From WHSW01 sp963759295 (lineage in GTDB: Bacteria; Actinomycetota; Thermoleophilia; Solirubrobacterales; 70-9), in the NCBI GenBank assembly GCA_963759295.1, contig CAVWYT010000005.1:62001-126000 (forward strand): a stretch of 64,000 nt of DNA, given 5' to 3'. Position numbers and translations under genes: made by a program. The notes beneath the pieces were generated by a model, which saw nothing but the letters and a program-made list of their open reading frames with translations, was not told the origin of the DNA and searched no databases. Numbering within the stretch: the stretch's first letter is position 1; each line of letters opens with the position of its first letter. This document shows positions 42,921 through 50,939 of the stretch, piece after piece.

Positions 42921-43424
42921 ATGCCCCCCGTGACCGTCACCGCCATCCGCCGCAATCGCCTGGCGCTTCGCGGCGCCCGCGCCGTCTACGGCTCGATCAT
43001 CGCGCTGGCGGTGATCGTCGTCCTCGACGACGGTGAGCACCAGGCCGACGAGGTGATGCTCGCGGTCCTCGGAGCGGTGATCGCGGCGACGCTGGCGGAG
43101 ACCTACGCCGACACGATCGCCGAGGTGATTCGGCGCGGGCGACACCCGACCCGAGCCGAAGTGAGGACGGCCCTGATCGACTCGGCTGCCGGCAGCGCCG
43201 CGGCGCTGATCACACTGCTGCCGTTCATCGGCGTCGAGGTGGGCGCGATCGAGGCCTCGACCGCGTTCGACCTCGCGGGGTGGCTGGGGGCCGCGGTGAT
43301 CGTCGGCTACGCTGCGTTCGCCAACCGGATGGCGGGCCTCAGCATGACGCGCAGCCTGCTCATCAGCGCCGGCTTTCTTGCGATCGCGCTCGTCCTGATC
43401 GCGATCAAGTCAGCCACCCACTAG
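42921..43424 (+). CDS. integral membrane protein of unknown function
   Basis: A 167-residue protein with about five membrane helices (GARAVYGSIIALAVIVVLDD, EVMLAVLGAVIAATLAETYA, SAAGSAAALITLLPFIGVEV, then two more). The first helix with its acidic end and the AETYADTIAEVIRRG loop recall VIT/CCC1-like transporters at a distance, but I would not assign that function. The ATG at 42921 is used; a GTG three codons later is possible. It follows gatB after 92 bases and precedes a long gap. Confidence 0.6.
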   Translation: MPPVTVTAIRRNRLALRGARAVYGSIIALAVIVVLDDGEHQADEVMLAVLGAVIAATLAETYADTIAEVIRRGRHPTRAEVRTALIDSAAGSAAALITLLPFIGVEVGAIEASTAFDLAGWLGAAVIVGYAAFANRMAGLSMTRSLLISAGFLAIALVLIAIKSATH

Positions 43425-43462
43425 AAGTGCGCCCGGCGGCCGGCGCCTTGAGTTCCAGGCCC

Positions 43463-43493
43463 TTGACAGAAGTCGGGTCGAAGCGCTTAGGAT
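43463..43493 (+). promoter_or_regulatory. sigma-70-like promoter without a gene
   Basis: TTGACA (43463-43468) is a perfect -35 hexamer. TTAGGA or TAGGAT follows 18-19 bases later (43487-43493). No protein gene starts within 400 bases downstream on this strand; a strong hairpin does. Confidence 0.45.
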
Positions 43494-43499
43494 CGGCGC

Positions 43500-43560
43500 G
43501 GGCAAGAGCCCCCGTCTGATAACCGGTGTGCGCATGACGGGGGCTCAACTCATATTCTGG
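43500..43560 (+). ncRNA. candidate small structured RNA
   Basis: Just downstream of the TTGACA promoter, GAGCCCCCGTC (43506-43516) pairs perfectly with GACGGGGGCTC (43536-43546) around a 19-base loop containing AUAACCGGUGUGCGCAU. The next bases, AACTCATATTCTGG, are A/T-rich, and a second small stem CTCCG/CGGAG follows at 43565-43582. The long exact stem with an unusually large loop suggests a functional RNA, such as an antisense or protein-binding hairpin. It matches no class I recognise, and the 3' end is a guess. Confidence 0.35.
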
Positions 43561-43886
43561 CGCACTCCGCTTCGCGCTCGGAGAGGCTCGACGGCTACGC
43601 CAACGTGACGCGTCCATTCAGCGCGTGTTCGTGCGCGCCTCCGATGCTCTCTGCACAGCTTGCCGTCGGTGCGCGTGTCGCGGCCTAAGCCCGTGCATCG
43701 TGTCGACGCAATCGACGAAGAGATGGACGATGAGGTTCGGGCGCCCCCGGCTTGATGAGGGTCGCGGTTTGAAGCGATCCGCCATTCGGTCCATCTCCGC
43801 CTGTCGAGCCTACGCCAAACGCGCCCCGCGCGGTGTCAATTTCGTGCCCACTTCGTCCCGGAAACCGCATGGGGACGCGGATACGG

Positions 43887-43918
43887 TTGTAACAATGTGT
43901 TACAAGGCGTGACATAAT
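43887..43918 (+). promoter_or_regulatory. ndh operator and -10 box, leaderless start
   Basis: TTGTAACA and TGTTACAA flank ATG (43887-43905), a perfect 8-bp inverted repeat and markedly A/T-rich for this genome. CATAAT (43913-43918) is a good -10 hexamer, seven bases before the ndh GTG, so the transcript probably begins at or within a base of the start codon. The palindrome covers the -35 region and would block RNA polymerase when bound, so repression is likely. The half-site resembles GntR- or TetR-type operators; the regulator is not identified. Confidence 0.6.
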
Positions 43919-43924
43919 CCGGGC

Positions 43925-45250
43925 GTGGCCTGGAACGTCGTCATCGCAGGAGGGGGATTCGCGGGGATGTCGGCGGCGCAGGAGCTCGAGCGGCTGCTGC
44001 CGAAGCAATCGGCGCGGCTGATCCTGGTCAACGACGTCAACTTCTTGCTCTACACGCCGTTTCTGCCCGAGGCCGCCGCCGGGACGCTCGAACCGCGCCA
44101 CGTGGTCACGCCGCTGCGCGACGTCCTCAAGCGCACCTACCTGCGCCTCGGCGCGATCTGCGATCACGATTCCGCGGCGCGGACGGTCACCGTCCGCTCC
44201 CACGAGGACGAGCACGAGCGGATCTCCTACGACCAGCTCGTGCTCGCGGTCGGCTCGGTCTCGCGCTCGCTGCCGATTCCCGGGCTCGACGAGCACGCGA
44301 TCGGCTTCAAGAGCCTCGCCGACGCGATCTGGCTGCGCAACCACGTGATCGAGACCCTCGAGCAGGCGAACGCGACCGAGGACCCGGCGCGGCGCGAGGA
44401 GCTGCTGACCTACGTGTTCGTCGGCGGCGGCTACTCAGGGCTCGAGGCGCTCGCCGAGCTGCAGGACTTCGCCGCCGACGCGATGGATCGCTACCCGCGT
44501 GCGCGCCTGCACGGGATGCGCTGGATCCTGGTCGAGGCGATGGATCGCGTCCTCCCGGAGGTGCCCAAGGACCTCGCCGACTACGCGGTCCGCCAGCTGC
44601 GCGGGCGGGGAATCGACATTCGCCTCGGGACCAGGATCGAGGAGGCTCGCGCCGAGTCGACCCGGCTCTCGACCGGCGAGGAGATCCCGACCCGGACGAT
44701 CGTCTGGACGGCCGGCGTCGTCCCGCACCCGAGCCTCGCCTCGCTCGCGGTGCCGCTCGACGAGACGGGCAAGGTGAGGGTCGACGAGTACATGCGGGTC
44801 ACGGGCATGAACGGGGTCTGGGCGATCGGCGACTGCGCCGCCGTTCCCGACCCGAACAAAGGTCGCCGCGCGCCCTGCCCGCCGACCGCTCAGCACGCCG
44901 TCCGCCAAGGCCCGGCCGTGGCTCACAACATCGCCTGCGAGCTCGGCGTCGCGACCAGGCCGCGCCGGTTCGGTTACCGGGCCAGGGCCGCGTTCGTCAA
45001 CCTCGGGCGCTACAAGGCGGTGGGGAAGATCGGCCCGGCCAGCTTTCGCGGCTTTCTCGCCTGGTGGTTGGCGCGCAGCTACCACATGAGCCAGATTCCC
45101 GGCGCCGCCCGGAAGATCCGGGCGGTCGCCGATTGGACGGTCGGGCTCCCGTTCCGTCGCGACGTCGCCGAGGTCGGCTCGATCGGCCACCCGCGGCCGC
45201 TCCGGGCCGAGGTCTACGCGCGAGGCGGCACCCACCGCCCGCTGGACTGA
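43925..45250 (+). CDS. ndh: type II NADH dehydrogenase
   Basis: A 441-residue membrane-surface flavoprotein that passes electrons from NADH to menaquinone without pumping protons. The FAD loop is NVVIAGGGFAGMSAAQELER (residues 4-23); the NADH loop is YVFVGGGYSGLEALAEL. TIVWTAGVVPHP and GVWAIGDCAAVPDPNKG, then PPTAQHAVRQG, are NDH-2 signatures, and the C-terminal amphipathic part (FRGFLAWWLARSYHMSQIPG) docks on the membrane. It starts with GTG right at the predicted transcript start. The men genes of this window supply its quinone. Confidence 0.94.
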   Translation: MAWNVVIAGGGFAGMSAAQELERLLPKQSARLILVNDVNFLLYTPFLPEAAAGTLEPRHVVTPLRDVLKRTYLRLGAICDHDSAARTVTVRSHEDEHERISYDQLVLAVGSVSRSLPIPGLDEHAIGFKSLADAIWLRNHVIETLEQANATEDPARREELLTYVFVGGGYSGLEALAELQDFAADAMDRYPRARLHGMRWILVEAMDRVLPEVPKDLADYAVRQLRGRGIDIRLGTRIEEARAESTRLSTGEEIPTRTIVWTAGVVPHPSLASLAVPLDETGKVRVDEYMRVTGMNGVWAIGDCAAVPDPNKGRRAPCPPTAQHAVRQGPAVAHNIACELGVATRPRRFGYRARAAFVNLGRYKAVGKIGPASFRGFLAWWLARSYHMSQIPGAARKIRAVADWTVGLPFRRDVAEVGSIGHPRPLRAEVYARGGTHRPLD

Positions 45251-45254
45251 GCCG

Positions 45255-45548
45255 ATGGTCGCCGGGGGCGCCTATGTCGCGGTCGCCTTCTGCTTCGGGC
45301 TCGCCACCGGCTTCGTCGGCCGCGGCAAGGGAAGCTCGTTCTTCATCTGGTTCATGATCGGCGGCATCCTGCCGCTGCTCGGCCTGATCGCCGCGATCCT
45401 CTACCGCAGCGAGCACACCGAGCCCGAGCGCCGCTGCCCCCGCTGCGGCGCCGTCCACAAGATCCACGTCCAGGTGTGCCGCCGCTGCGGGCTCGACATG
45501 GACCTGCCCGATCCCGGGGACGTGCGCCCGGGCCCGGCGTATCGCTGA
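45255..45548 (+). CDS. membrane protein with C-terminal zinc ribbon
   Basis: A 97-residue protein beginning four bases after ndh. Two membrane helices (GAYVAVAFCFGLATGFVG and FFIWFMIGGILPLLGLIAAI) are followed by a zinc ribbon, RCPRCGAVHK and VCRRCGLDMD. This arrangement is common in short actinobacterial membrane proteins of unknown role. Close spacing suggests co-transcription with ndh, though a functional link is not shown. Confidence 0.7.
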   Translation: MVAGGAYVAVAFCFGLATGFVGRGKGSSFFIWFMIGGILPLLGLIAAILYRSEHTEPERRCPRCGAVHKIHVQVCRRCGLDMDLPDPGDVRPGPAYR

Positions 45549-45578
45549 TGACGAGCGCTCGCCGGCCGGCGCGCGAGC

Positions 45579-46646
45579 TCATCGCAGCCAGGTGCGGACG
45601 ATCGCGTTCGCGAACCCCATCCCGTAGCGAACCACCGCCGGCTTCTTCGAGTGGCCCGAGAGCCGGCTGACGACGGTCACCGGGACCTCCCTCGCCGGCA
45701 CCCCCCGCTTGATCGCCTCGATCAAGAACTCCGAGGTGTGGAACTGCTCCTGGCGCAGGACGAGCGTGGGGAGGACGTCGGCGCGCACCGCGCGGTAGCC
45801 GTTCGAGCAGTCGGTGACGTGGGTGCGGGTGATCAACGAGACCAGCTTGTTGAAGAACACGATCCCGGCCTCGCGCGCCGGGTGGTTGCGCTCCGCCTCG
45901 CCGAGCACGCGGGACCCGTGCGCGACCGCGACTTCGCCGTTCAGCACCGGCTCGACCAGCCGCTCCATCTCCTCTGGCAGGTGCTGGCCGTCGGCGTCGA
46001 TCGTGACCACGATGCTCGCTCCCGAGTCGGCCAGCAGCCGATAGCCGGTCCGCAGCGCCGCGCCACCGCCGCGATTGATGACGTGGCGCGCCACGATTGC
46101 GCCGTGTGCGGAGGCGACGTCCTCGGTCCCGTCGCGCGAGCCGTCGTCGACGACCAGCGTCGCGGTCGGCTGCCCGCAAACCTGCGCCGGGATCCTGTCG
46201 AGCACGGCGCCGACGTTGTCGGCCTCGTTGTAGGCGGGGACCAGGACCCCGATCCGGTCGCGGAAGCGCTCCGGATGGCCGGCGAGCCGGAACTGCTCCC
46301 AGGCGAGTCCCTCGAGCACCTCCGAGAGCTCGCTCGTGATCCGCGATCCCTGGCTCAACGCGCGCAGGACGAGCAGGAAGAGGATCAGGATGCCGAAGAT
46401 CGCGACGCCGACGATCCGGGTGCCGTTCTCGCGCTCGAAGGAGAACGCCGAGAGCAGCGCGTCCGGGATCTCGGTGCCGGCGACGATCGCGAGGCCGATT
46501 GCGACGAGGAGCAGGATCAGCACGTCGACGTTGCGAAGCTCCCGGCGGCGAGCGACCGCGTAGGCGCCGACCAGCAGCGCGATCACCAGTCCCGCGGCGC
46601 GGATCGCGGTCAGCTCGGGGGGAAAGAGGTCGGCGACGGGCGGCAC
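45579..46646 (-). CDS. DUF2304-GT2 fusion: membrane-bound family 2 glycosyltransferase
   Basis: A 355-residue fusion. Residues 1-105 hold three membrane helices of the DUF2304 type (AAGLVIALLVGAYAVARRR, VLILLLVAIGLAIVAG, GILILFLLVLRALSQGSRIT). Residues 115-355 are a GT-A family 2 domain: GVLVPAYNEADNVGAVLD, TLVVDDGSRDGT, NRGGGAALRTGYRLL and IVVTIDADGQHLPEE with the metal-binding DAD. DPM-synthase-like GT2 enzymes transfer a sugar to a polyprenyl phosphate. The GTG start (complement of 46644-46646) is a fair choice with no strong ribosome site. It is divergent from the SQD1-like gene, with 110 bases between. Confidence 0.85.
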   Translation of the reverse strand: MPPVADLFPPELTAIRAAGLVIALLVGAYAVARRRELRNVDVLILLLVAIGLAIVAGTEIPDALLSAFSFERENGTRIVGVAIFGILILFLLVLRALSQGSRITSELSEVLEGLAWEQFRLAGHPERFRDRIGVLVPAYNEADNVGAVLDRIPAQVCGQPTATLVVDDGSRDGTEDVASAHGAIVARHVINRGGGAALRTGYRLLADSGASIVVTIDADGQHLPEEMERLVEPVLNGEVAVAHGSRVLGEAERNHPAREAGIVFFNKLVSLITRTHVTDCSNGYRAVRADVLPTLVLRQEQFHTSEFLIEAIKRGVPAREVPVTVVSRLSGHSKKPAVVRYGMGFANAIVRTWLR

Positions 46647-46756
46647 GGCCGGAGGAGAATAGAGCCGGCCTGGAGCCCGGCGGCGGGGCGCTCGTGCGGC
46701 TCGAAACGATTTCTGCGCCGCGGAAGCCGCCTTCGCTTTCGGTAGCCTCGCGCGCG

Positions 46757-47965
46757 ATGAGGATCCTGATCCTGGGTGGTGATGGGTACCTGGGCTGGCC
46801 CACCGCGATGCGGTTCTCCGACGCGGGGCACGAGGTATCGATCGTCGACAACTTCTCCCGGCGCCGCTGGCACACGACGCATTCGACCGATTCGCTGACC
46901 CCGATCGCATCGTTGTCGGATCGGATCGAGGCGTGGCGGGAGCGGTCGGGTAACGAGATCCGCCCGTTCGTCGGCTCGATCGAGGATTTCGGATTCCTCG
47001 ACGCGGTGATCGCCGAGACGCTCCCGGAGGCGATCGTCCATTACGGCGAGCAGCCCTCGGCGCCCTACTCGATGAAGTCGCGCGAGGCGGCGGTCGAGAC
47101 GCAGTACACGAACGTGATCGGGACGCTCAACCTGCTGTTCGCGATTCGGGATCGCGTCCCCGACTGCCACCTGGTCAAGCTCGGGACGATGGGGGAGTAC
47201 GGGACGCCCGACATCGACATCGAGGAGGGGTTCATCGAGATCGAGCACAAGGGCCGCACCGACACGCTTCCGTTCCCGAAGCTGCCGGGCTCGCTCTACC
47301 ACCTCTCCAAGGTCCACGACTCGCACAACATCCACTTCGCCTGCCGGATCTGGGGCCTGCGCGCCACAGACCTCAACCAGGGGGTCGTCTACGGGATCGA
47401 GACCGCGGAGTCCGCGGGGGACGAGCGGTTGATCACCCGCTTCGACTACGACGAGTACTTCGGCACCGTGCTGAACCGGTTCTGCGTCCAGGCCGTGATC
47501 GGGCACCCGCTGACCGTCTACGGCGAGGGCGGCCAGACACGCGGCTTCCTCAACATCCGCGACACCCTGCAGTGCGTCGCGCTTGCGGTCGACAACCCCG
47601 CGGAGCTCGGCGAGTTCCGCGTCTTCAACCAGTTCACCGAGCAGTTCTCGGTCGCGGAGCTCGCCGAGCTCGTGCAGCGATCGGCGGCCGAGCTCGGTCA
47701 CCAGGTCGAGGTCCGCAGCTACCCGAATCCCCGGATCGAGGCCGAGCAGCACTACTACAACGCCGCGAACACGAAGCTTCGCGACCTCGGGCTCGAGCCC
47801 CATCCCCTCGGCGAGGAGCTGGTGCGCTCGATGCTCGGGATCATCGAGCGCTACAAGGGCCGGGTGATCGAACGCGCGATCCTGCCCCGGACCCGATGGA
47901 AGCCCGGCGAGCTGGTCGCCGACCTCCGACAGCAGACGGCGAGCGCGCAGCCGCCGGGCTCGTGA
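46757..47965 (+). CDS. SQD1-like UDP-sulfoquinovose synthase / nucleotide-sugar epimerase
   Basis: A 402-residue extended SDR enzyme. The start MRILILGGDGYLGWPTAMRF matches the SQD1/SqdB NAD loop (GGDGYxGWxTA), not the GxxGxxG of ordinary epimerases. Thr144, Met145 and Glu147 in KLGTMGEYGTPD and the pair Tyr181-Lys185 in SLYHLSKVHDSHNI are at the SQD1 active-site spacing. RATDLNQGVVYGIET is another block. SQD1 turns UDP-glucose and sulphite into UDP-sulfoquinovose for sulfolipid or N-glycans; a related sugar is possible. The TetR gene overlaps its stop (GTGA). A GT2 enzyme is divergent upstream. Confidence 0.8.
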   Translation: MRILILGGDGYLGWPTAMRFSDAGHEVSIVDNFSRRRWHTTHSTDSLTPIASLSDRIEAWRERSGNEIRPFVGSIEDFGFLDAVIAETLPEAIVHYGEQPSAPYSMKSREAAVETQYTNVIGTLNLLFAIRDRVPDCHLVKLGTMGEYGTPDIDIEEGFIEIEHKGRTDTLPFPKLPGSLYHLSKVHDSHNIHFACRIWGLRATDLNQGVVYGIETAESAGDERLITRFDYDEYFGTVLNRFCVQAVIGHPLTVYGEGGQTRGFLNIRDTLQCVALAVDNPAELGEFRVFNQFTEQFSVAELAELVQRSAAELGHQVEVRSYPNPRIEAEQHYYNAANTKLRDLGLEPHPLGEELVRSMLGIIERYKGRVIERAILPRTRWKPGELVADLRQQTASAQPPGS

Positions 47966-48594
47966 GCTCCGTTCCGGCCAGCGAGACGAGCGCGGTCGAG
48001 CAGCTCGGCGACGGGGAGCGGCCCGACCGCCGGGCGCTGATCCTCGCCGCGACGGTGCGCATCCTCATCTCCGAGGGGCTCGCCGCCGTCACCCATCGCG
48101 CGATCGCTCGCGAGGCCGACGTCCCGCTCGCGGCGACCACCTATTACTTCCGCTCCAAGGACGAGCTCGTGATCGAGGCCGTCGCGATCCTGGTCGAGGA
48201 TGAGGTGGCGCGCGTCGCCCAGCGCGCCGCCGAGCTCGGCGAGCGGATCAGCTCGCCGACCGACACCGCCGCCGCGTTGGCGGAGGCGCTGTTTCCCAAC
48301 CGCGACGCCGCCGGCGCCCTGCTGGCGAAGTTCGAGGTCTACCTCGAGGCGGCGCGCCGCCCGGGCCTCCAGGAGACCGCCGCCCAGTGGCGGGCGGCGT
48401 TCGCCGGCCTGGCGGAGTCGGCCCTCGCCCTCGCCGGTAGCGAGGACCCGGCGCGCCTCGCCCCGCTGCTGGTCGCCGGGATCGACGGGCTGCTCATCCA
48501 CGAGCTCTCCGACGGCTTCGCCGGCGAGGGCGATGTCGAACGGCTGCGGGACCGGCTCGAGCAGCTGTTCGCCCTCATGCTCACCGCCGGCTGA
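47962..48594 (+). CDS. TetR-family transcriptional regulator
   Basis: A 210-residue repressor. The helix-turn-helix is RRALILAATVRILISEGLAA, then VTHRAIAREADVPLAATTYY and FRSKDELVIEAVAILVEDEV (residues 22-80). The rest is a helical ligand domain with no known signature. The GTG start overlaps the stop of the SQD1-like gene, so the two share a transcript. A perfect 15-bp palindrome lies 63 bases past its stop, over the ilvB promoter, and may be one of its targets. Confidence 0.88.
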   Translation: MSSVPASETSAVEQLGDGERPDRRALILAATVRILISEGLAAVTHRAIAREADVPLAATTYYFRSKDELVIEAVAILVEDEVARVAQRAAELGERISSPTDTAAALAEALFPNRDAAGALLAKFEVYLEAARRPGLQETAAQWRAAFAGLAESALALAGSEDPARLAPLLVAGIDGLLIHELSDGFAGEGDVERLRDRLEQLFALMLTAG

Positions 48595-48656
48595 CGCGGC
48601 GCTCCTCGTCGCCGGGCCCGATCGCCCGGAACCGCGCTTGCGAGCGGGAAAAACCG

Positions 48657-48686
48657 TTTCGGCGGCCGAAATCCCGCTGCTACGAT
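48657..48686 (+). promoter_or_regulatory. ilvB promoter with 15-bp palindromic operator
   Basis: TTTCGGC-G-GCCGAAA (48657-48671) is a perfect palindrome. TACGAT (48681-48686) is a plausible -10 box nine bases on, and the ilvB ATG is ten bases further. The palindrome therefore lies between the -35 and -10 positions, where a bound repressor would block transcription. No leader peptide or T-box is seen. Confidence 0.5.
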
Positions 48687-48695
48687 GGCTCGCCC

Positions 48696-50375
48696 ATGCG
48701 CGCGGCCGACGCACTATTCGAAGCGCTGAAGGCGGAGAACGTCGAGCATGTGTTCGGCATCCCCGGGGGCGCCAACCTGCCCACCTACGACGCCCTCTAC
48801 GACGCCGATCTGACCCATATCCAGGCGCGCCACGAGCAGGGCGCCGGTCATGCGGCCGAGGGCTACGCGAAGGCCTCGGGCCGCGTCGGCGTTGCCCTCG
48901 CCACCTCGGGTCCCGGCGCCACCAACATGGTCACGCCGATCGCCGACGCGATGATGGACTCGGTGCCGACGGTGTTCATCACCGGCCAGGTGCGCACCGA
49001 CCTGATCGGCACCGACGGCTTTCAGGAGGCCGACGTCACCGGGATCACGATGCCGGTGGTCAAGCACTCGATGCTGGTCACCGACCCGCGCCACATCCCC
49101 GACTACATCCATGCCGCCTTCCACATCGCCGCCACCGGCCGGCCGGGCCCGGTGCTGGTCGACATCCCGCAGGACCTGTCGCGGGTCGAGATCGACTACA
49201 CGCCTCGTGAGGGAACGCCGCTCCTGCCCGGCTACAAGCCGCCGACCGAGGGAAACATCAAGCAGATCCGGATCGCCGCCAAGGCGCTCGCCAACTCGCG
49301 CCGGCCGGTGATCTACGGCGGCGGCGGGATCATCAACGCGAACGCCTCGGAGGAGTTCCGCGAGTTCTGCACCTCCGACAGGCTGCCGGTGACGCTGACC
49401 GTGATGGGCCTGGGCGCGTTCCCATCGCCGCACGAGCAGTGGCTGGGGATGCTCGGCATGCACGGCACCCGGACCGCGAATTACGCGATGGACGAGGCCG
49501 ACCTGATCATCGCCGTCGGCGCCCGCTTCGACGACCGGATCACCGGCAAGCTCTCGGAGTTCGCGCCGCGGGCGAAGTTCGTGCACATCGACGTCGACCC
49601 GGCCGAGATCTCGAAGAACGTGCCCGCCCACATCCCGATCGTCGGCGACGCCAAGGACGTGTTGGAGAAGCTCAATCGCGAGTACCGGGCGCTGCATCCC
49701 GACGCTTCGCGGCTCGACGACTGGTGGCGGCAGCTTCGCGAGTGGCAGACGACCTGGCCGCTGCGCTATGAGGACTCGCCCGACTCCGAGATCAAGCCGC
49801 AGTTCATGGTCGAGGCGATGTACGAGGCAACCGGGGGCGACGCGATCATCACCTCCGACGTCGGCCAGCATCAGATGTGGGCGGCGCAGTACTACCACTT
49901 CTCCAGGCCGCGCCGATGGCTCAACTCGGGCGGCCTCGGAACGATGGGATTCGGGCTTCCGGCCGCAATCGGCGCCAAGGTCGCCTGCCCCGACGACACG
50001 GTCGTCTGTCTGGCCGGCGACGGCAGCCTGGTGATGAACGTGCAGGAGTTCGCGACCGCCGCCCACCACGAGGTGCCGGTGAAGGTGTTCCTGATGAACA
50101 ACGGCCACTTCGGCATGGTCCGCCAGTGGCAGGAGCTGTTCTGGGAGGAGCGCTACCAGTCGGTAGAGATGGGGCCGAGCCCCGAGTGGCCGAAGCTCGC
50201 CGAGGCCTTCGGATGGACCGGGATGCAGTGCACCGAGAAGTCGGAGCTGCGCGACGCGATGCACACCGCGCTGGATACCGACGGGCCGGTGCTACTCGAC
50301 GTGCACGTGACCAAGAACGAGAATTGCTATCCGATGATCCCCGCCGGCCACGCCGCCCGGGACATGGTCGGGTGA
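48696..50375 (+). CDS. ilvB: acetolactate synthase large subunit
   Basis: A 559-residue ThDP enzyme making acetolactate for valine, leucine and isoleucine. Glu47 in ARHEQGAGHAAEGYAKASG activates thiamine. The FAD region, SGPGATNMVTPIADAMMDS, and the ThDP-binding GDGSLVMNVQEFATA with LMNNGHFGMV are all typical. The ATG is placed ten bases after the -10 box, so the leader is very short. It is followed by ilvN after nine bases; ilvC lies nine kilobases further on. Confidence 0.95.
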   Translation: MRAADALFEALKAENVEHVFGIPGGANLPTYDALYDADLTHIQARHEQGAGHAAEGYAKASGRVGVALATSGPGATNMVTPIADAMMDSVPTVFITGQVRTDLIGTDGFQEADVTGITMPVVKHSMLVTDPRHIPDYIHAAFHIAATGRPGPVLVDIPQDLSRVEIDYTPREGTPLLPGYKPPTEGNIKQIRIAAKALANSRRPVIYGGGGIINANASEEFREFCTSDRLPVTLTVMGLGAFPSPHEQWLGMLGMHGTRTANYAMDEADLIIAVGARFDDRITGKLSEFAPRAKFVHIDVDPAEISKNVPAHIPIVGDAKDVLEKLNREYRALHPDASRLDDWWRQLREWQTTWPLRYEDSPDSEIKPQFMVEAMYEATGGDAIITSDVGQHQMWAAQYYHFSRPRRWLNSGGLGTMGFGLPAAIGAKVACPDDTVVCLAGDGSLVMNVQEFATAAHHEVPVKVFLMNNGHFGMVRQWQELFWEERYQSVEMGPSPEWPKLAEAFGWTGMQCTEKSELRDAMHTALDTDGPVLLDVHVTKNENCYPMIPAGHAARDMVG

Positions 50376-50384
50376 GCCGGGGCG

Positions 50385-50939
50385 ATGGGCGAACCGGGAA
50401 CACGTGACGTCGTCCGGCTCGAGGATCTCGAGGCGAGCCGCCAGCTCACCGGCCGCAAGCACATCCTCTCGCTGCTGGTCGAGAACCGGCCCGGCGTCCT
50501 GGCCCGGATCGCAGGGCTGTTCAGCCGCCGCGGCTTCAACATCGACACGCTCGCGGTCGGGCCGACGGAGGACCCCGACGTGTCCCGGATCACGCTCACC
50601 CTCGACGGGGCGGTGCACCCGATCGACCAGGTGACCAAGCAGCTGCACAAGCTCGTCAACGTGATCAAGATCCGCGACATGGAGCCGAACGGCACGGTGG
50701 CGCGCGAGATGGCGCTGTTCAGGGTCAGCGCCGCGGTCGAGAACCGCGCCGAGATCCTCCAGTTCGCCGAGATCTACGAGGCCAAGGTGGTCGACGTCTC
50801 CCGGCGCTCGCTGACGATCGAGGTCACGGGCTCCCAGGGCAAGGTCGACTCCTTCGAGCGCATGATCCGCCCCCACGGGCTGATCGAGATGGCCCGCACC
50901 GGCGAGGTCGCGATCACCAAGTCGCGGCCCGAGCACTAG
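50385..50939 (+). CDS. ilvN: acetolactate synthase small (regulatory) subunit
   Basis: A 184-residue regulatory subunit with an ACT domain near the N-terminus (ILSLLVENRPGVLARIAGLF, then SRRGFNIDTLAVGPTEDPDV) and the C-terminal ALS-SS domain (REMALFRVSAAVENRAEILQ to RPHGLIEMARTGEVAI). It confers valine feedback by family knowledge. The usual start at the ACT domain is preceded by about 24 extra residues from this ATG. The end overlaps the convergent crotonase gene by four bases. Confidence 0.95.
   Translation: MGEPGTRDVVRLEDLEASRQLTGRKHILSLLVENRPGVLARIAGLFSRRGFNIDTLAVGPTEDPDVSRITLTLDGAVHPIDQVTKQLHKLVNVIKIRDMEPNGTVAREMALFRVSAAVENRAEILQFAEIYEAKVVDVSRRSLTIEVTGSQGKVDSFERMIRPHGLIEMARTGEVAITKSRPEH

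Larger units (their letters stand above)
43425..43924. other. 500-bp gap with promoter, hairpin and operator
   Basis: No supported protein gene lies here. The left part has a consensus -35 box and an 11-bp hairpin that may mark a small RNA (43463-43560). The middle, about 43600-43850, has somewhat lower GC and no feature I can name. The right end carries a palindromic operator and -10 box for ndh. Confidence 0.6.

Noticed and set aside
42921..43424. VIT/CCC1 iron transporter
   Set aside because: Only the first helix is loosely similar and the metal-binding Glu/Met residues of that family are not evident.
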